Assembly (NCBI RefSeq): GCF_002994745.2
Contig: NC_037092.1
Location: 72,081,823-72,145,822, forward strand
Source of the DNA: Rosa chinensis
Lineage: Eukaryota > Streptophyta > Magnoliopsida > Rosales > Rosaceae
DNA length: 64,000 bases
Reading direction: 5' to 3'
Below, piece by piece: positions 35,415 through 45,504 of this stretch; the first letter of the stretch is position 1; every line of letters starts with the position of its first letter. The position numbers and the translations under genes were made by a program. The notes below the pieces were generated by a model, which saw only the letters and a program-made list of their open reading frames with translations, searched no databases and was not told where the DNA came from.

Positions 35415-35911
35415 CTGTAAGCAAACAATCATTGTACTAAAGAGGTTAGCAGTGTGTCTAACTACACTTCCTTAACTAGATTGGCACTATTTTTGGCTGC
35501 TCAATCACAAACCACAGTAAGCTGTCCTTGATAGATGAAGAATTTGAATCCATTAAGAAAGCCTAAAGCCACATGGTAAAGTAGAAATATAGAGCGTGAA
35601 TTTACAGATCAATAGCAGTAAGCCAGTAATCGATTATAAAGCCACAAACTTTGGCCATATGTTCAACCATACAATAAGCAAATTAATCATAGAAAGCAAA
35701 ACGTACCGGGGCTGCTTGATGTCTTCAGCAATATGGCTGGATCTGCAGCAAACACCTTCTTCTCAGTTTTTACGAATTACAAAACTATTAATATCAATTA
35801 GAATCAAACAGAGGTAGAAAGATCTATAGATATATACAGATATAGAGATAGAGAGAGTACTTGAGAGAAAGGCTCTGGATCTGCAGAATATGAAGAAGAA
35901 TAAAGGTGCGG

Positions 35912-36097
35912 GTAAAGCGACGGTCCCGCTCAGGTCCTCATTGTCAACTTGCCGCTGTGCTTGATGTTCTACACCTTGCGGTCGCAATCTAGCTCTTTGA
36001 GGGCTTAGATGACTGGAGTGGCGGCGGAGACCAGAGACGAAGAGAAAACTAAGAGGACTGACGACCCTTCCAGTCCTTGGCAATCTCCTTGACGATT
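35912..36097 (-). pseudogene. RPL12: Ribosomal protein L12 (60S, uL11) fragment captured in the hAT element
   Basis: Three blocks in order match eukaryotic 60S ribosomal protein L12: VKEIAKDWKG (family IAKETAKDWKG), then SAATPVI-stop-ALKELDCDRKV-stop-NIKHSGK (family [27 protein letters not shown]), then EDLSGTV (family KELSGTV). Frame shifts, two in-frame stops and a deletion separate them. The N-terminal third of L12 is absent, and the upstream sequence resembles its CT-rich 5' UTR. It is a dead copy with no introns between the blocks. Confidence 0.75.
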
Positions 36098-36249
36098 TCG
36101 AATTCTCGATGACGAAGAGAAAACTGAGAAGATTATTGAAGAGAAGAAAGAGAGAGACTGAAATGATTAGGTCGAGAGAAGAAAAGAGAGGCGAGAGGAA
36201 ATGAGGATTCGACTCGAGGTAGGGCGACTACAGCGAGGTAAGATGGTCT

Positions 36250-36279
36250 CCAAACCCTAATAAAAAACGACGTCGTTTT
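36250..36279 (-). promoter_or_regulatory. Telo-box and ACGT palindrome upstream of the captured L12 piece
   Basis: AAACCCTAA (36252-36260) is a telo-box, common in promoters of plant ribosomal protein genes. It is followed by a perfect 16-bp palindrome AAAACGACGTCGTTTT (36264-36279). Both lie upstream of the L12 piece on the minus strand, with a CT-rich leader in between. They may be the donor gene's own promoter. Confidence 0.4.
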
Positions 36280-36534
36280 GTATTAAGTGAACAGTATTTC
36301 GGTTTTGCGGTTCGGTTCGGTTTCAGCCGGGCCGAAACCGAAAACCTAACCGAACAGATTCGGTGCGGTGCGGTTTTTTCATGTTCGGTGCGGTTTTTTT
36401 CGGCTGCGGTTCGGGTATCGGTGCGGTTTTTTTCAGTTTCGCGAGCCCACCCCTACAAGCTAGGCATGAATAGGCAGGACTTGGCTGCAGTAGATGGCCA
36501 AAATTTGAATGAGTGAAGTCCAACAATAGCATGA

Positions 36535-36565
36535 GGTTTTCCAACACAACATTGCACAAGTACTA
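36535..36565 (+). pseudogene. RLK-3 exon 3 remnant, left of Copia-1
   Basis: TTTTCCAACACAACATTGCA followed by CAAGTACTA matches the exon 3 stretch of RLK-1 at about 4056-4081 (FPHNIAQVL). It stops at the Copia-1 target duplication TACTA (36561-36565). No earlier exon of this copy is present. Confidence 0.7.
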
Positions 36566-37108
36566 TGTAAAACTGAATGAGCAAATATATAATCCAAGGT
36601 TCAAATCACAAAACATAAACACACACATGAATCAATATGAACATGAACTAATGCTAAATGGTTTGAGCAAAATACCTGATTCTTGAATTGAAGACATCTT
36701 GAGTTGTTTCTTGAATGATCACGTACAATTACTCAGGTCAAGGCCTTTTGCTCTTCTCTAATCTCAAGCTCCTTCAATGGGGCAGGACTTATGCTTATTG
36801 TTGTAGAGAGAACAGGGACCTCAAGCACTTAATTTATATCAGATGATTAACCCTAAGAGTCCTCCCATAAAAGTATCTCTCAAGGATCAAGTCATCCTAA
36901 TAAGTGTCCAAATGTATCACTGATTTGCAGATTTCCTTGTAATCTAAGTAATGAATCCCTAACCAATAAAGCTTGATATTTAGCTTATTTAATTTGGTCT
37001 CTAGGTATAGTACTCCTCTTATATCTCATATTAATTAGAATATCGCTTTAGCCAAGACAGTTTATTTAAGCATAGATGATGATGATGAGTTCACTTTAAG
37101 TTCTAACA
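36566..37108 (-). repeat. 3' LTR of Copia-1
   Basis: 543 bp. It differs from the right LTR by a few substitutions and short indels (for example GATGATGATGAG against GATGATGAG). This suggests a fairly young insertion. Confidence 0.9.
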
Positions 37109-37952
37109 ATCTCTCACTTGAACCATCATAGTCTATGCACTGTGCTGAACAAAACGTATTCCAACAATAGCTAAAGTGTGCACTGAGACACAAGTGTAGT
37201 TTGATTCATTCAATTCGGTCAAAACACAGCATCCAATACTGAATCCAGAAATAAGCAAGTTCAAAAGAGCAAGCTTGTTCAAGACCACAAGTAAAAGCTA
37301 CTACATTTCACATGAACTATTTTAACTTCCTGATATGATACAATCAAGCAACAAAACATATCATTCTGCAGATATTGCTTGATAACAATCTAACTTAAGC
37401 ATTTTGACTACCAAAAACATAATGCAAACATATTTACCCAAACACCAGTGGATTGCAGTTTGCTTCCAGATTGAATATATGCATATATCAATCCACTTGA
37501 TCAAAGAACTGGTAAAATAACAGCAATCTCAATATTCAAAACAAAAGAATGAATGAATAAGCTGTAAACATCACTTGAATAATACCTAATTTTATTAATT
37601 CCAAAATACAGTACAATCAATTTCAGTAACATAACTAAACATAGAAATTTAAAACTGAGCCAATAAAAAACTAACTTAAGAACAATTTTTCTCAAAACAT
37701 TTTGCTCCCACTGAACTCAAGCATCACTCAGGCATGACAAAATCCCCATGTTCTTAGAATGTTCTTTAAAAACTGCAACTGATAAGGCTTTTGTAAATGG
37801 ATCTGCTATTTGATCTTCAGTCTTAATTCCAGAAATCTCAACTTCTCCATCTTTCACTCTCTTCCTGATGCTATAAAACTTTAAGTCTATATGCTTGGAC
37901 TTATTTGACCTCTTGTTATTCTTACTGAAAAATATTGCAGCTTCATTATCAC

Positions 37953-38480
37953 TTAATACCTTAATTTCCCATCAACTAGTTCACTTAACACTTTAGTCTC
38001 TAAAACAAAATTTCTGATCCATAGCCCTTGACATACACCTTCATATATAGCAATCACCTCTACCTGCATTGTGGAAGTAGCTATTAAAGACTGTTTCATT
38101 GTCTTCCAAGCTACTGCTCCACCTGCAAGTATGTACACATAGCCACAAGTGGACTTCACAGATACAGGATAGTTTCCAGCAAAATCAGAATCTATAAAGC
38201 CAACTAGTTCTAGTCTATTCATACGTTTATACACCAGCATATGATTTTTGGTTCTTTGCATATACCTCAAAACTTTCTTGCCAGCTGTCCAATGTTCATG
38301 TCTAGGATTTGACTGAAATCTGGACAACATTCCAACTGAAAATGACAAGTCTGGCCTTGTACAGACTTGTGCATACATTAGACTCCCTACTAGCCTAGCG
38401 TATGGTATTGATTCCATCTCAGTTTTCTCAACATCAGTTTTAGGACACTGATTCTTGGTTAGTTTATCTCCCTTAGACAT
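37953..38480 (-). pseudogene. Copia-1 RNase H region
   Basis: The frame starts in the connection after the reverse transcriptase (YARLVGSLMYAQVCTRPDLS). It continues into the copia RNase H: VGFIDSDFAGNYPVSVKST, SGYV-type turn, WKTMKQSLIATSTMQVEVIA. It is cut after LVDGKLRY. The more distal part of RNase H continues only in broken frames to about 37750. Confidence 0.85.
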
Positions 38481-39087
38481 TGGAACTGCTGAAAGATACT
38501 AAAGCTTTAAGATAAACACACTCATCTTTTGGATTTTCAGAAAATCCAAAAGATGAAACCACTGAGTCAAATTTCTTATACCACTGCCTACTAGCTTGTT
38601 TGAGTCCATAAATAGATTTCTTAAGCTTACAGACCATATTTTCTTTTCCTGGTTCAATGAAACCTTCAGGGTGTGCCATGAAGATCTCCTCCTCCAGCTC
38701 CCCATTTAAGAAGGCTGTTTTTACATCCATTTGATGTAATTCCATATCATAATGAGCTACTAGAGCCATTATGATTCTAAAAGAATCTTTAGTTGAAACA
38801 GGTGAGAAAGTTTCTGTAAAATCTATTCCTTCCTTTTATGTGAAACCCTTAGCAACTAGTCTTTCTATGTTACCTCCTGCATCCCTTTTGGTTTTAAAAA
38901 CCCACTTGCAACCAATAGATTTATGATTTTCCTTTGGCCTCACAAGTTCCCACACTCCATTCTTGTACTTGGAATCAAGCTTTGCAATCATAGCTTGAGT
39001 CCATGCATCAGAATCTTCACTTCCAATTGCTTGTTTGAAAGAGGTGGGATCATTGTCATCTGATAGTGTGGCTTCTACTTCATTCAA
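38473..39087 (-). pseudogene. Copia-1 reverse transcriptase with YVDD region deleted
   Basis: The N-terminal palm and fingers are recognisable (NGVWELVRPKENHKSIGCKW, MDVKTAFLNGELEEEIFMAH, KKSIYGLKQASRQWYKKF). A stop falls at about 38838. After DECVYLK the sequence jumps to a few unrelated residues and then to the connection domain. The YVDD catalytic box and about 100 codons are missing. The enzyme cannot polymerise. Confidence 0.85.
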
Positions 39088-40330
39088 ATAAACTTCATAA
39101 ATGTCACCTTCACACCATACTTTAGTTTTCTGGCTCTTTGGGATCTTCTAGGTTCCTGAACTGGATTTTGAGTTGGTTCTTGCTCAGGTTGTGGTTCAGG
39201 TTCAGATGTAGGTTGAGATTCAACTGTCGGTTCAAATCCAATTTCAGGTTCAACCATTTCCAAATCTAAGTTTCCTGGTTCTAAGATCACATTATCTACA
39301 TTTGGGACTGAATTTTGATCTAGGTTTCCTACTGTATCCAAGCTTAATGAACTTTCTTGACTGCTAGGCATAATTGCAACATTATCCACATTCTCTGCAA
39401 TTTCTTCAAAATCAGAAGACAAATCTTCAAAAATTGTATTGCAGACACTTTCACTTAAGAATTTAACTTGGTGTGTCTCAAAAATTCTAGGTGAATGATG
39501 TGATGCATAGAGTCTATAACCCTTTGATTTTTCACAGTAACCTATAAAATGACAACTCACAGATTTTGGATCAAGTTTACTTAAATTTGGATTTGGATTG
39601 TAAATTCTTGCCTCAGATTTACAACCCCATACATGGCAGTGATGTAAACTAGGTTGCCTACCACACCACATTTCAAATGGTGTTTTATCCAAAGATTTGG
39701 TTGGGGACCTGTTGCAAAGGTAGTTTGCAGTTTTCAAGGCTTCTCCCCAAAGCATTTTAGGCAATCCAAAAGTACACATCCTACTTCTTACCATATTCAA
39801 TAGAGTTCTATTTTTTCTCTCAGCTACACCATTTTGTTGGGGATTATATGGTGTTGTATACTAAGCCTTTATGCCTACTTCTTGTAGATATAAAGCAAAT
39901 GGACCCTTTTGTTGTCCTTACTTAGTATATTTGCCATAAAACTCTCCCCCTCTATCAGACCTCACAATTTTAATTTTCAAATCCAACTGGTGTTCAACCT
40001 CAGTTTTGAAAATTTTAAAAGTCTCAAGTGATTGTGATTTTTCTGATAACAGGTATATGTAACAATATCCGGAAAAATCATCTATGAATGTGATGAAATA
40101 AACGTTTCCACATATAGTTCTATGTCTGAATGGTCCACAAATATCTGTGTGTATCAATTCTAACAGTTTCTTGTTTCTGTTAGCATATTTCTTTCTTAAG
40201 TTTGTCATTTTTCCTTTAAAGCACTCAATACAATTCTCAAGATCAGTAAAATTCAATTCTGGCAGTGTTTTATTCTTAACAAGTGTTTGCAATCTATCTT
40301 TTGAAATATGGTCTAGTCTCCTGTGCCATA
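39084..40330 (-). pseudogene. Copia-1 integrase
   Basis: The segments show the catalytic core: HTDICGPF (first Asp), SDRGGEF (second Asp) and NGVAERKNRT (Glu, near 39820). The copia C-terminal GKxxF region follows (SKLDPKSVSCHFIGYCEKSKGYRLY). Stops at about 39918 and 39860 break the frame. The Pro/Glu/Gln-rich linker to the reverse transcriptase is present. Confidence 0.87.
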
Positions 40331-40337
40331 AATATTC

Positions 40338-40850
40338 TTATTTTTCATCATGCAAGGTTCTTTTAACACCAGTAATGATGTTTATACTTGATATGTTATT
40401 ACTGTTTTCAACAAGTAAAGTTCCTCGTTGAGGCAATGAACAATTCAATTTCAAATAGTCATTTATCATAACACCATAACCAAAAACTGAATAATCTTTA
40501 AGCAAAAAATTAAGAGAACTCTTGAAAATTTTTATTCCACTAGAACCAATGTAAAAGTTACATCCATTCTTGACCAAAAGACTAATAGAAAGCAAATTCC
40601 TCTTAATTGAGGGAATGTAATAAACACTATCTAAAACCAAAAAATTTCCTAATCCCAAATCTAATCTCAAAGTGCCTACTGCCTTGACTGCTACCCTCAT
40701 TCCATTTCCAACACAGATGTTGACTTCATCACTTCTTGGCTTCCTCTTCTTTATGAATCCCTACATTGAATTTGTAATGTGTAAGGGACTACCAGAGTCT
40801 AACCAATAAGAATGAGGTTCTATGTTAACAAAATTAACTTCTAAAGAAAA
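40338..40850 (-). pseudogene. Copia-1 protease and pre-integrase region
   Basis: YWLDSGSPLHIT (about 40800) is the copia aspartic protease active site (DSG). It is followed by a stop and then by the conserved VLDSVYYIPSIKRNLLSIS of the protease C-terminal region. Confidence 0.8.
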
Positions 40851-40859
40851 AGTTTCTAA

Positions 40860-41798
40860 GGGTGTGTCCTGTAACGTTTTATGAAACTATTTTTGTAATA
40901 CTAGATTGTAGAATGAAAACGGAGAATTAAACTACAAGTTTTTAAGATGTAAATACATGTTCGGTACAAATATTTCGAAACTTGAAATATTAAAAACATA
41001 TCTATCATTTAAAAAAAAAAACATATATATAGCACTCAGTTTAGTTTTTCCTCAGTAATCATGAAAGATTGACTATTTTGTTTGTATTGATTATGGATCC
41101 TTTATTGGTTGTTATGAGAAAAGAAATAGAGCGTATTGTGAAGGAGATTGAACAAGAAGAATCAAATCCCTCAAATTTGTTTATTAAATATATCATATGA
41201 AGTTGCAAGCTCTTGAATCTTTAGTTCAAAAAGATAATTCAATCAAATGTCTCAACCTTAGTTGTTAATTCCTCTTGCCCATGAGATAATCCAATTATAT
41301 TGAAGCATAAAATACCGAAGCTTTCACCCTAAATCATCCGTACGTATAAATTAGATCTGACACGTGAAAGAGAGATTTTCTAAATCCTTCATTCTTCTCT
41401 ACTGCATGATTCTGCTAGTTTCAATTGATTGAAAAGACAGGGAAGAAGAAAGTTCAAACAGTAGACAAAGTAGATGAGATCATGAGAAGAGAGGATAAGT
41501 CTCAATGGAAATTGTGGGAAAGAAAGAGAGAAAGATCAAAAGAGAGGAGAAGAGTTTGTGGATCTATATGCTTAAAAGTAAAAAAAATAAATCACTTTCT
41601 CTAATTGCAGGGCAAGTTGTTTTTAGGAAACAATGAAAACGTCAAAAAGTCATTTCCCATATTTATTGATAGTTCCTGAATTGCTTCCTAAAATTTATTT
41701 TCCTTGTTTTTCAAATTTAATGCACCGAATGCAAATAAGATAAATTTTTGAATTCGTAAAACAAAAAACAGTATTGCAAAATGATACCGAACGGGCCC
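40860..41798. mobile_element. PIF/Harbinger (Tourist-like) element nested in Copia-1
   Basis: The right end reads GGGCCCGTTCGGTATCATTT inward and the left end GGGTGTGTCCTGTAACGTTT. These are imperfect inverted repeats of the Tourist type, flanked by the duplication TAA (40857-40859 and 41799-41801). No transposase frame was seen in 939 bp. It disrupts Copia-1 between the zinc knuckle and the protease, so it came after Copia-1. Confidence 0.75.
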
Positions 41799-41818
41799 TA
41801 AATGATTAACTGAATTAA

Positions 41819-42641
41819 TCTTACCCTTTTTCACGAGCCATGCTTTAAATCCCGAACAGTCCTTCTTCATATGTCCTACTTTCTTACAAAAGTAGCACTT
41901 GAACTTAAAAGGCTTATTGGCTTTTACTGCAGTGTTTCCCGATGGCTTGGTAATGGTCTTAGTGGCTTTAAGCTTATTTTTCTTTTTATTTAGTTTCTCT
42001 ACCAGATTGACTGCAGTAGCAGGTTCTTTGTCCTTCTTCATCCTATCCTCCTCATCAACACAAATTGAGATTAACTCATCCACAGTCCAGGTTCCCTTCT
42101 GAGAGTTATAACTAGTTCTAAGCCCACTGAAACTGCTAGGCAAGGAATGCAGTGCAACATGCACCACCTAGTCATCATTGACTCCCATAAGTAGCTCTCT
42201 AAGCCTTGTATTTATATTGATAAGTTTCAACATGTGTTCTCTAACTCCCCCAGTACCACTGTACCTAAGATCATGGAAAGACTTGGACAGTCTTGCAGCT
42301 TCTGCTTTCTCACTTTCCTTAAACTTTCTTTCTGTGGCTTCCATATAATCAATGGCTAACTCCGGTTCCTCAATACTACCTCTCACTGTGTCAGACATGG
42401 TATTCCTCATAACATTTTTGGCCATCCTATTAGCCCTATACCAAACTCTAGCCTCCTTTCTATCCTCTACAGTACTCTCTTCAGTTAAGCGTTCATGTTG
42501 GTCATCAGTGGAACAAAGATCCATATTTTCATGCATCATCAAATAGTGTTCCAGAGAACTCCTCCAAGCTCTAAAATTAGTTCCATTCAGAATCAAAACA
42601 TTGTTCAAATTCATGTAAAGATTTCCTAGAGAGCAAAACAA
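41819..42641 (-). pseudogene. Copia-1 gag
   Basis: The UBN2-type gag domain starts near ILNGTNFRAWRSSLEHYLMM. One in-frame stop lies at 42168. The frame continues through the second half of gag to a CCHC zinc knuckle, CYFCKKVGHMKKDC (about 41855-41900). The last codons run into the Harbinger insertion. Confidence 0.87.
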
Positions 42642-43901
42642 GAAAAATTGTAAGTTTTAGTTTCAAAAATAAAACTGAAAATCTTGACATAAACCATTCT
42701 GCACATTAAGTGTTATTTCTTAAGCAGCTCATAAAACACATAGCAGAACAATGTCAGAGATCAAAAGCAATTAAACACCCCAAAAACTGAAGGCAATATC
42801 AAGCAACACTTTTATAGCAGAAGACAAGATAAAGTTTCTTGATCATTGGACCACAATAAGTGAGTTCAAGTTATATTAAAGACAGTCATCATCTTAGTGA
42901 CAGAAGAAAAGTCTTTAAAATCCATATATGAACTCAAAAACATGTACAATGCTGTTTTACAATTTAAATTCTATAATTCAAAACTTCTTTGGAAGACACA
43001 ATTTATATGATTTAAAGGGTAAAACACAACCTGGTCATTCTTAAACTTACTGAGTTCCTTGTAAATATTAACAGAAAATTGCATTGCGCAACATGTACCT
43101 ACTAATATTTACTGGAAAAACACAGACCACAGTGAGGTTTCAAACCATATTTCAATCCAAAATAATTTTGGTCACTATATTGATAACTTGCAATTTTCTT
43201 AAGGAACGCAGAACACACACAGGGAGATCTTAATTCTAATCATCCACGTCATATTTCAATTGCAGATATAGAACCCTCACAACATGTTTAAAACATAATC
43301 TTCAATACATGTTCACAGATATGCAAGCATTCGATTCAAAATTCACTCAATCACAGAACAACCATAGTATGTAAATTTCATCCGGTCACCATCTACTCTA
43401 ACTTAGGTGCACGCCGGGAATGCTTCTAGTGTTCTTGTGCTTGAACATAGATAAAAATATACTTTGAATCGAAATAAAATTTTCAGAAAAGCCTAACCTT
43501 AAATCCTTATAATTTGCTGCATAATTGTTAGCAGAAGCATGAAATTTAGGCAATAAAAAGCACAAAATTCATTCGCCATCTTAATCCGCAACATGTGGAG
43601 TTTGAATTCCAAAAGATGTATTCATCTTCTGCACTTCCAAATCCAGAGCCAAGAATCCTAAAACTCCAAATTTTGATTTTACCGTTATAAGTAACTAAAT
43701 GGGTATTTGGGTCTGGATCAGTGCTGCTGCGGGTTTGGCCCAAAATCCTTTTTTATTTTTATTTTTTATAAGTGGCCCAAAACGTGGCTTGATGTTCTTA
43801 AACAAGGTTAGGGTTCTAAAATATGTTACATAAAATAAAAACCTTAGTTCTTTCAAAATTGATTAACAAAAATTGATCTATGTTTTGTGAAAACCTGAAT
43901 G

Positions 43902-43914
43902 CTCTAATACCAAT
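43902..43914 (-). promoter_or_regulatory. Copia-1 primer-binding site
   Basis: The minus strand reads TTGGTATTAGAGC next to the 5' LTR. The canonical initiator tRNA-Met site is TGGTATCAGAGC, so one base differs. Confidence 0.8.
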
Positions 43915-44448
43915 TGTAAAACTGAATGAGCAAATATTTAATCCAAGGATCAAATCACAAAACATAAACACACACATGAATCAATATGAACATGAACTAA
44001 TGCTAAATGGTTTGAGCAAAATACCTGATTCTTGAATTGAAGACATCTTGAGTTGTTTCTTGAATGATCACGTACAATTACTCAGGTCAAGGCCTTCTGC
44101 TCTTCTCTAATCTCAAGCTCCTTCAATGGGGCAGGACTTATGCTTATTGTTGTAGAGAGAACAGGGACCTCAAGCACTTAATTTATATCGGATGATTAAC
44201 CCTAAGAGTCCTCCCATAAAAGTATCTCTCAAGGATCAAGTCATCCTAATAAGTGTCCTAATGTATCACTTATTTGCAGTTTCCTTGTAATCTAAGTAAT
44301 AAATCCCTAACCAATAAAGCTTGATATTTAGCTTATTTGGTCTCTAGGTATACCATTCCTCTTATATCTCCTATTAATTAGAATATCGCTTTAGCAAGAA
44401 CAGTTTACTTAAGCATAGATGATGATGAGTTCACTTTAAGTTCTAACA
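43915..44448 (-). repeat. 5' LTR of Copia-1
   Basis: 534 bp, partner of 36566-37108. Confidence 0.9.
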
Positions 44449-44453
44449 TACTA

Positions 44454-44790
44454 GACTCTGAGTTGTTACACTATGAGCACGTACAAGGGCACAACGAAGG
44501 GTCGAATACCATCCCTAAAGAAGAACTGAATTGCCCGATCTCAGGCCTGCACTTTAGCTTCTGCTGATTGATGGACGCATTAGCTCGAGGAATGACTGAT
44601 GTAATGATCAGTACTTTAGCTTCACAAACTTGAACTGCTACAATTGCTCACAAAACTTTGAGAGTGCCAAGTGTAAACTTCAACAACTAACGGAGGCTGG
44701 TGGTACTACTAGCTAAGCACTGATTGTAATGACTGACGGAATGAGTACTTGTCCATGCAAAGTAACAAGATGTATTTTGTAATTAAGCAT
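44454..44790 (+). pseudogene. RLK-3 exon 3 remnant and 3' flank, right of Copia-1
   Basis: GACTCTGAGTTGTTACACTA and the following stretch match RLK-1 exon 3 from the codons for DSELLHYEH onward. Deletions and duplicated bits follow (CTTTAGCTTC occurs twice) and the frame is lost. The tail TTTGAGAGTGCCAAGTGTAA and the 3' UTR words GAGTACTTGTCCATGCAAAG and TTTGTAATTAAGC are still readable. Confidence 0.8.
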
Positions 44791-45377
44791 TAGAGATTAG
44801 AAACAATTATAGATTCCTTAACGCACAAGAATATCTATAGATTCATCAGATGATTGACATTCGTGAATCTAGCTAAGTAGCTAGGTTGGTTGATCATAAA
44901 TGATATTTCAGTTGACCATAGTCAGCAACAACCCGCTTGGCTAGTTGATATTCCAATTTGATGCCCTAGCATCAAATCGGTTATGTCTACAGTCTACACA
45001 ACTACAAACACATCTTGTTATTCATTAATACTTGATGATTCAATATAAAGGCTTATTACAGTATAAACTCCTTAAAGTGAATAAAGAGAGAAAGAGGAGT
45101 TGTGTTCAAATTAGCCGAAATTATTCCAAGTTAGGAGATCAATTACTTCCATTACAAAATTAAAACCCCTTTTTAACATCGAAGAATAAAATCATTGCTA
45201 CCAATCATCCACACCTAGAAGTTTGCCAACTCTGTTTGACTGTTTCAAGGTACTTGGAAGAGGGTTTTGATCACTACTGCCTGATGGCAATGGCATTAAC
45301 TAAATGAAACCCCAGTTCAGAATAGTCAACAAATCCCCCACTTGACTAGACAGCCAATGTGTCATTCTCTTCCCCCG
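44791..45377 (+). other. RLK-4 upstream region
   Basis: Related to the RLK-2 upstream unit (CCTAGCATCAAATCGGTTATG at about 44962, TTCATTAATACTTGATGATT at about 45022, CCCCAGTTCAGAATAGTCAAC at about 45310). No other gene was seen. Confidence 0.55.
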
Positions 45378-45385
45378 TTTATAAG
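45378..45385 (+). promoter_or_regulatory. TATA box of RLK-4 (dead gene)
   Basis: TTTATAAG sits in the same conserved block as the RLK-2 TATA box, about 42 bp before the old start codon. Confidence 0.55.
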
Positions 45386-45426
45386 TTTCAGTGGATAAGC
45401 TTCTTAATCCACACCAAGATACGGAT

Positions 45427-45504
45427 ATGGATTCCCACTGCCATACTATGCTGCTTCCTCAAAGGTTCACCCTAGTTCTTGTTTTAGGCACATATATTTA
45501 TAAG
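45427..45504 (+). pseudogene. RLK-4 exon 1, left part
   Basis: The ATG at 45427 opens MDSHCHTMLLPQRFTLVLVL, related to the RLK-2 signal peptide. It is broken at 45504 by a 1.2 kb insertion flanked by a 12-bp duplication. The frame ends within the insert. Confidence 0.82.

Larger units (their letters stand above)
33633..36455 (-). mobile_element. hAT-ended element with captured gene pieces (Pack-type)
   Basis: The ends TAGGGGTGGG (33633-33642) and CCCACCCCTA (36446-36455) are perfect 10-bp inverted repeats. The 8-bp duplication is AAAGCTAG (33625-33632) and CAAGCTAG (36456-36463), one mismatch. Both subterminal regions are packed with GGTTCGGTT/AACCGAAC motifs, as in many plant hAT elements. 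No transposase is present. The minus strand holds a ribosomal protein L12 piece, a calmodulin piece and exon-like blocks with good splice signals between them. A ribosomal-protein-style promoter motif lies upstream. Confidence 0.82.
36566..44448 (-). mobile_element. Copia-1, defective LTR retrotransposon inserted in RLK-3 exon 3
   Basis: The LTRs (36566-37108 and 43915-44448, TGTAAAACTG...TTCTAACA) are flanked by a perfect 5-bp duplication TACTA (36561-36565 and 44449-44453). The minus strand next to the right LTR reads TTGGTATTAGAGC, the initiator-tRNA-Met primer site with one change. Gene order on the minus strand is gag, protease, integrase, reverse transcriptase, RNase H, the Ty1-copia order. 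A 939-bp Harbinger-type element splits gag from protease. The reverse transcriptase lacks its YVDD part and several stops interrupt pol, so it is not autonomous. Confidence 0.92.

Noticed and set aside
33633..36455. Intact ribosomal protein L12 or calmodulin gene
   Set aside because: Both are short, broken by stops and shifts, and lie inside a transposon. Only fragments can be claimed.
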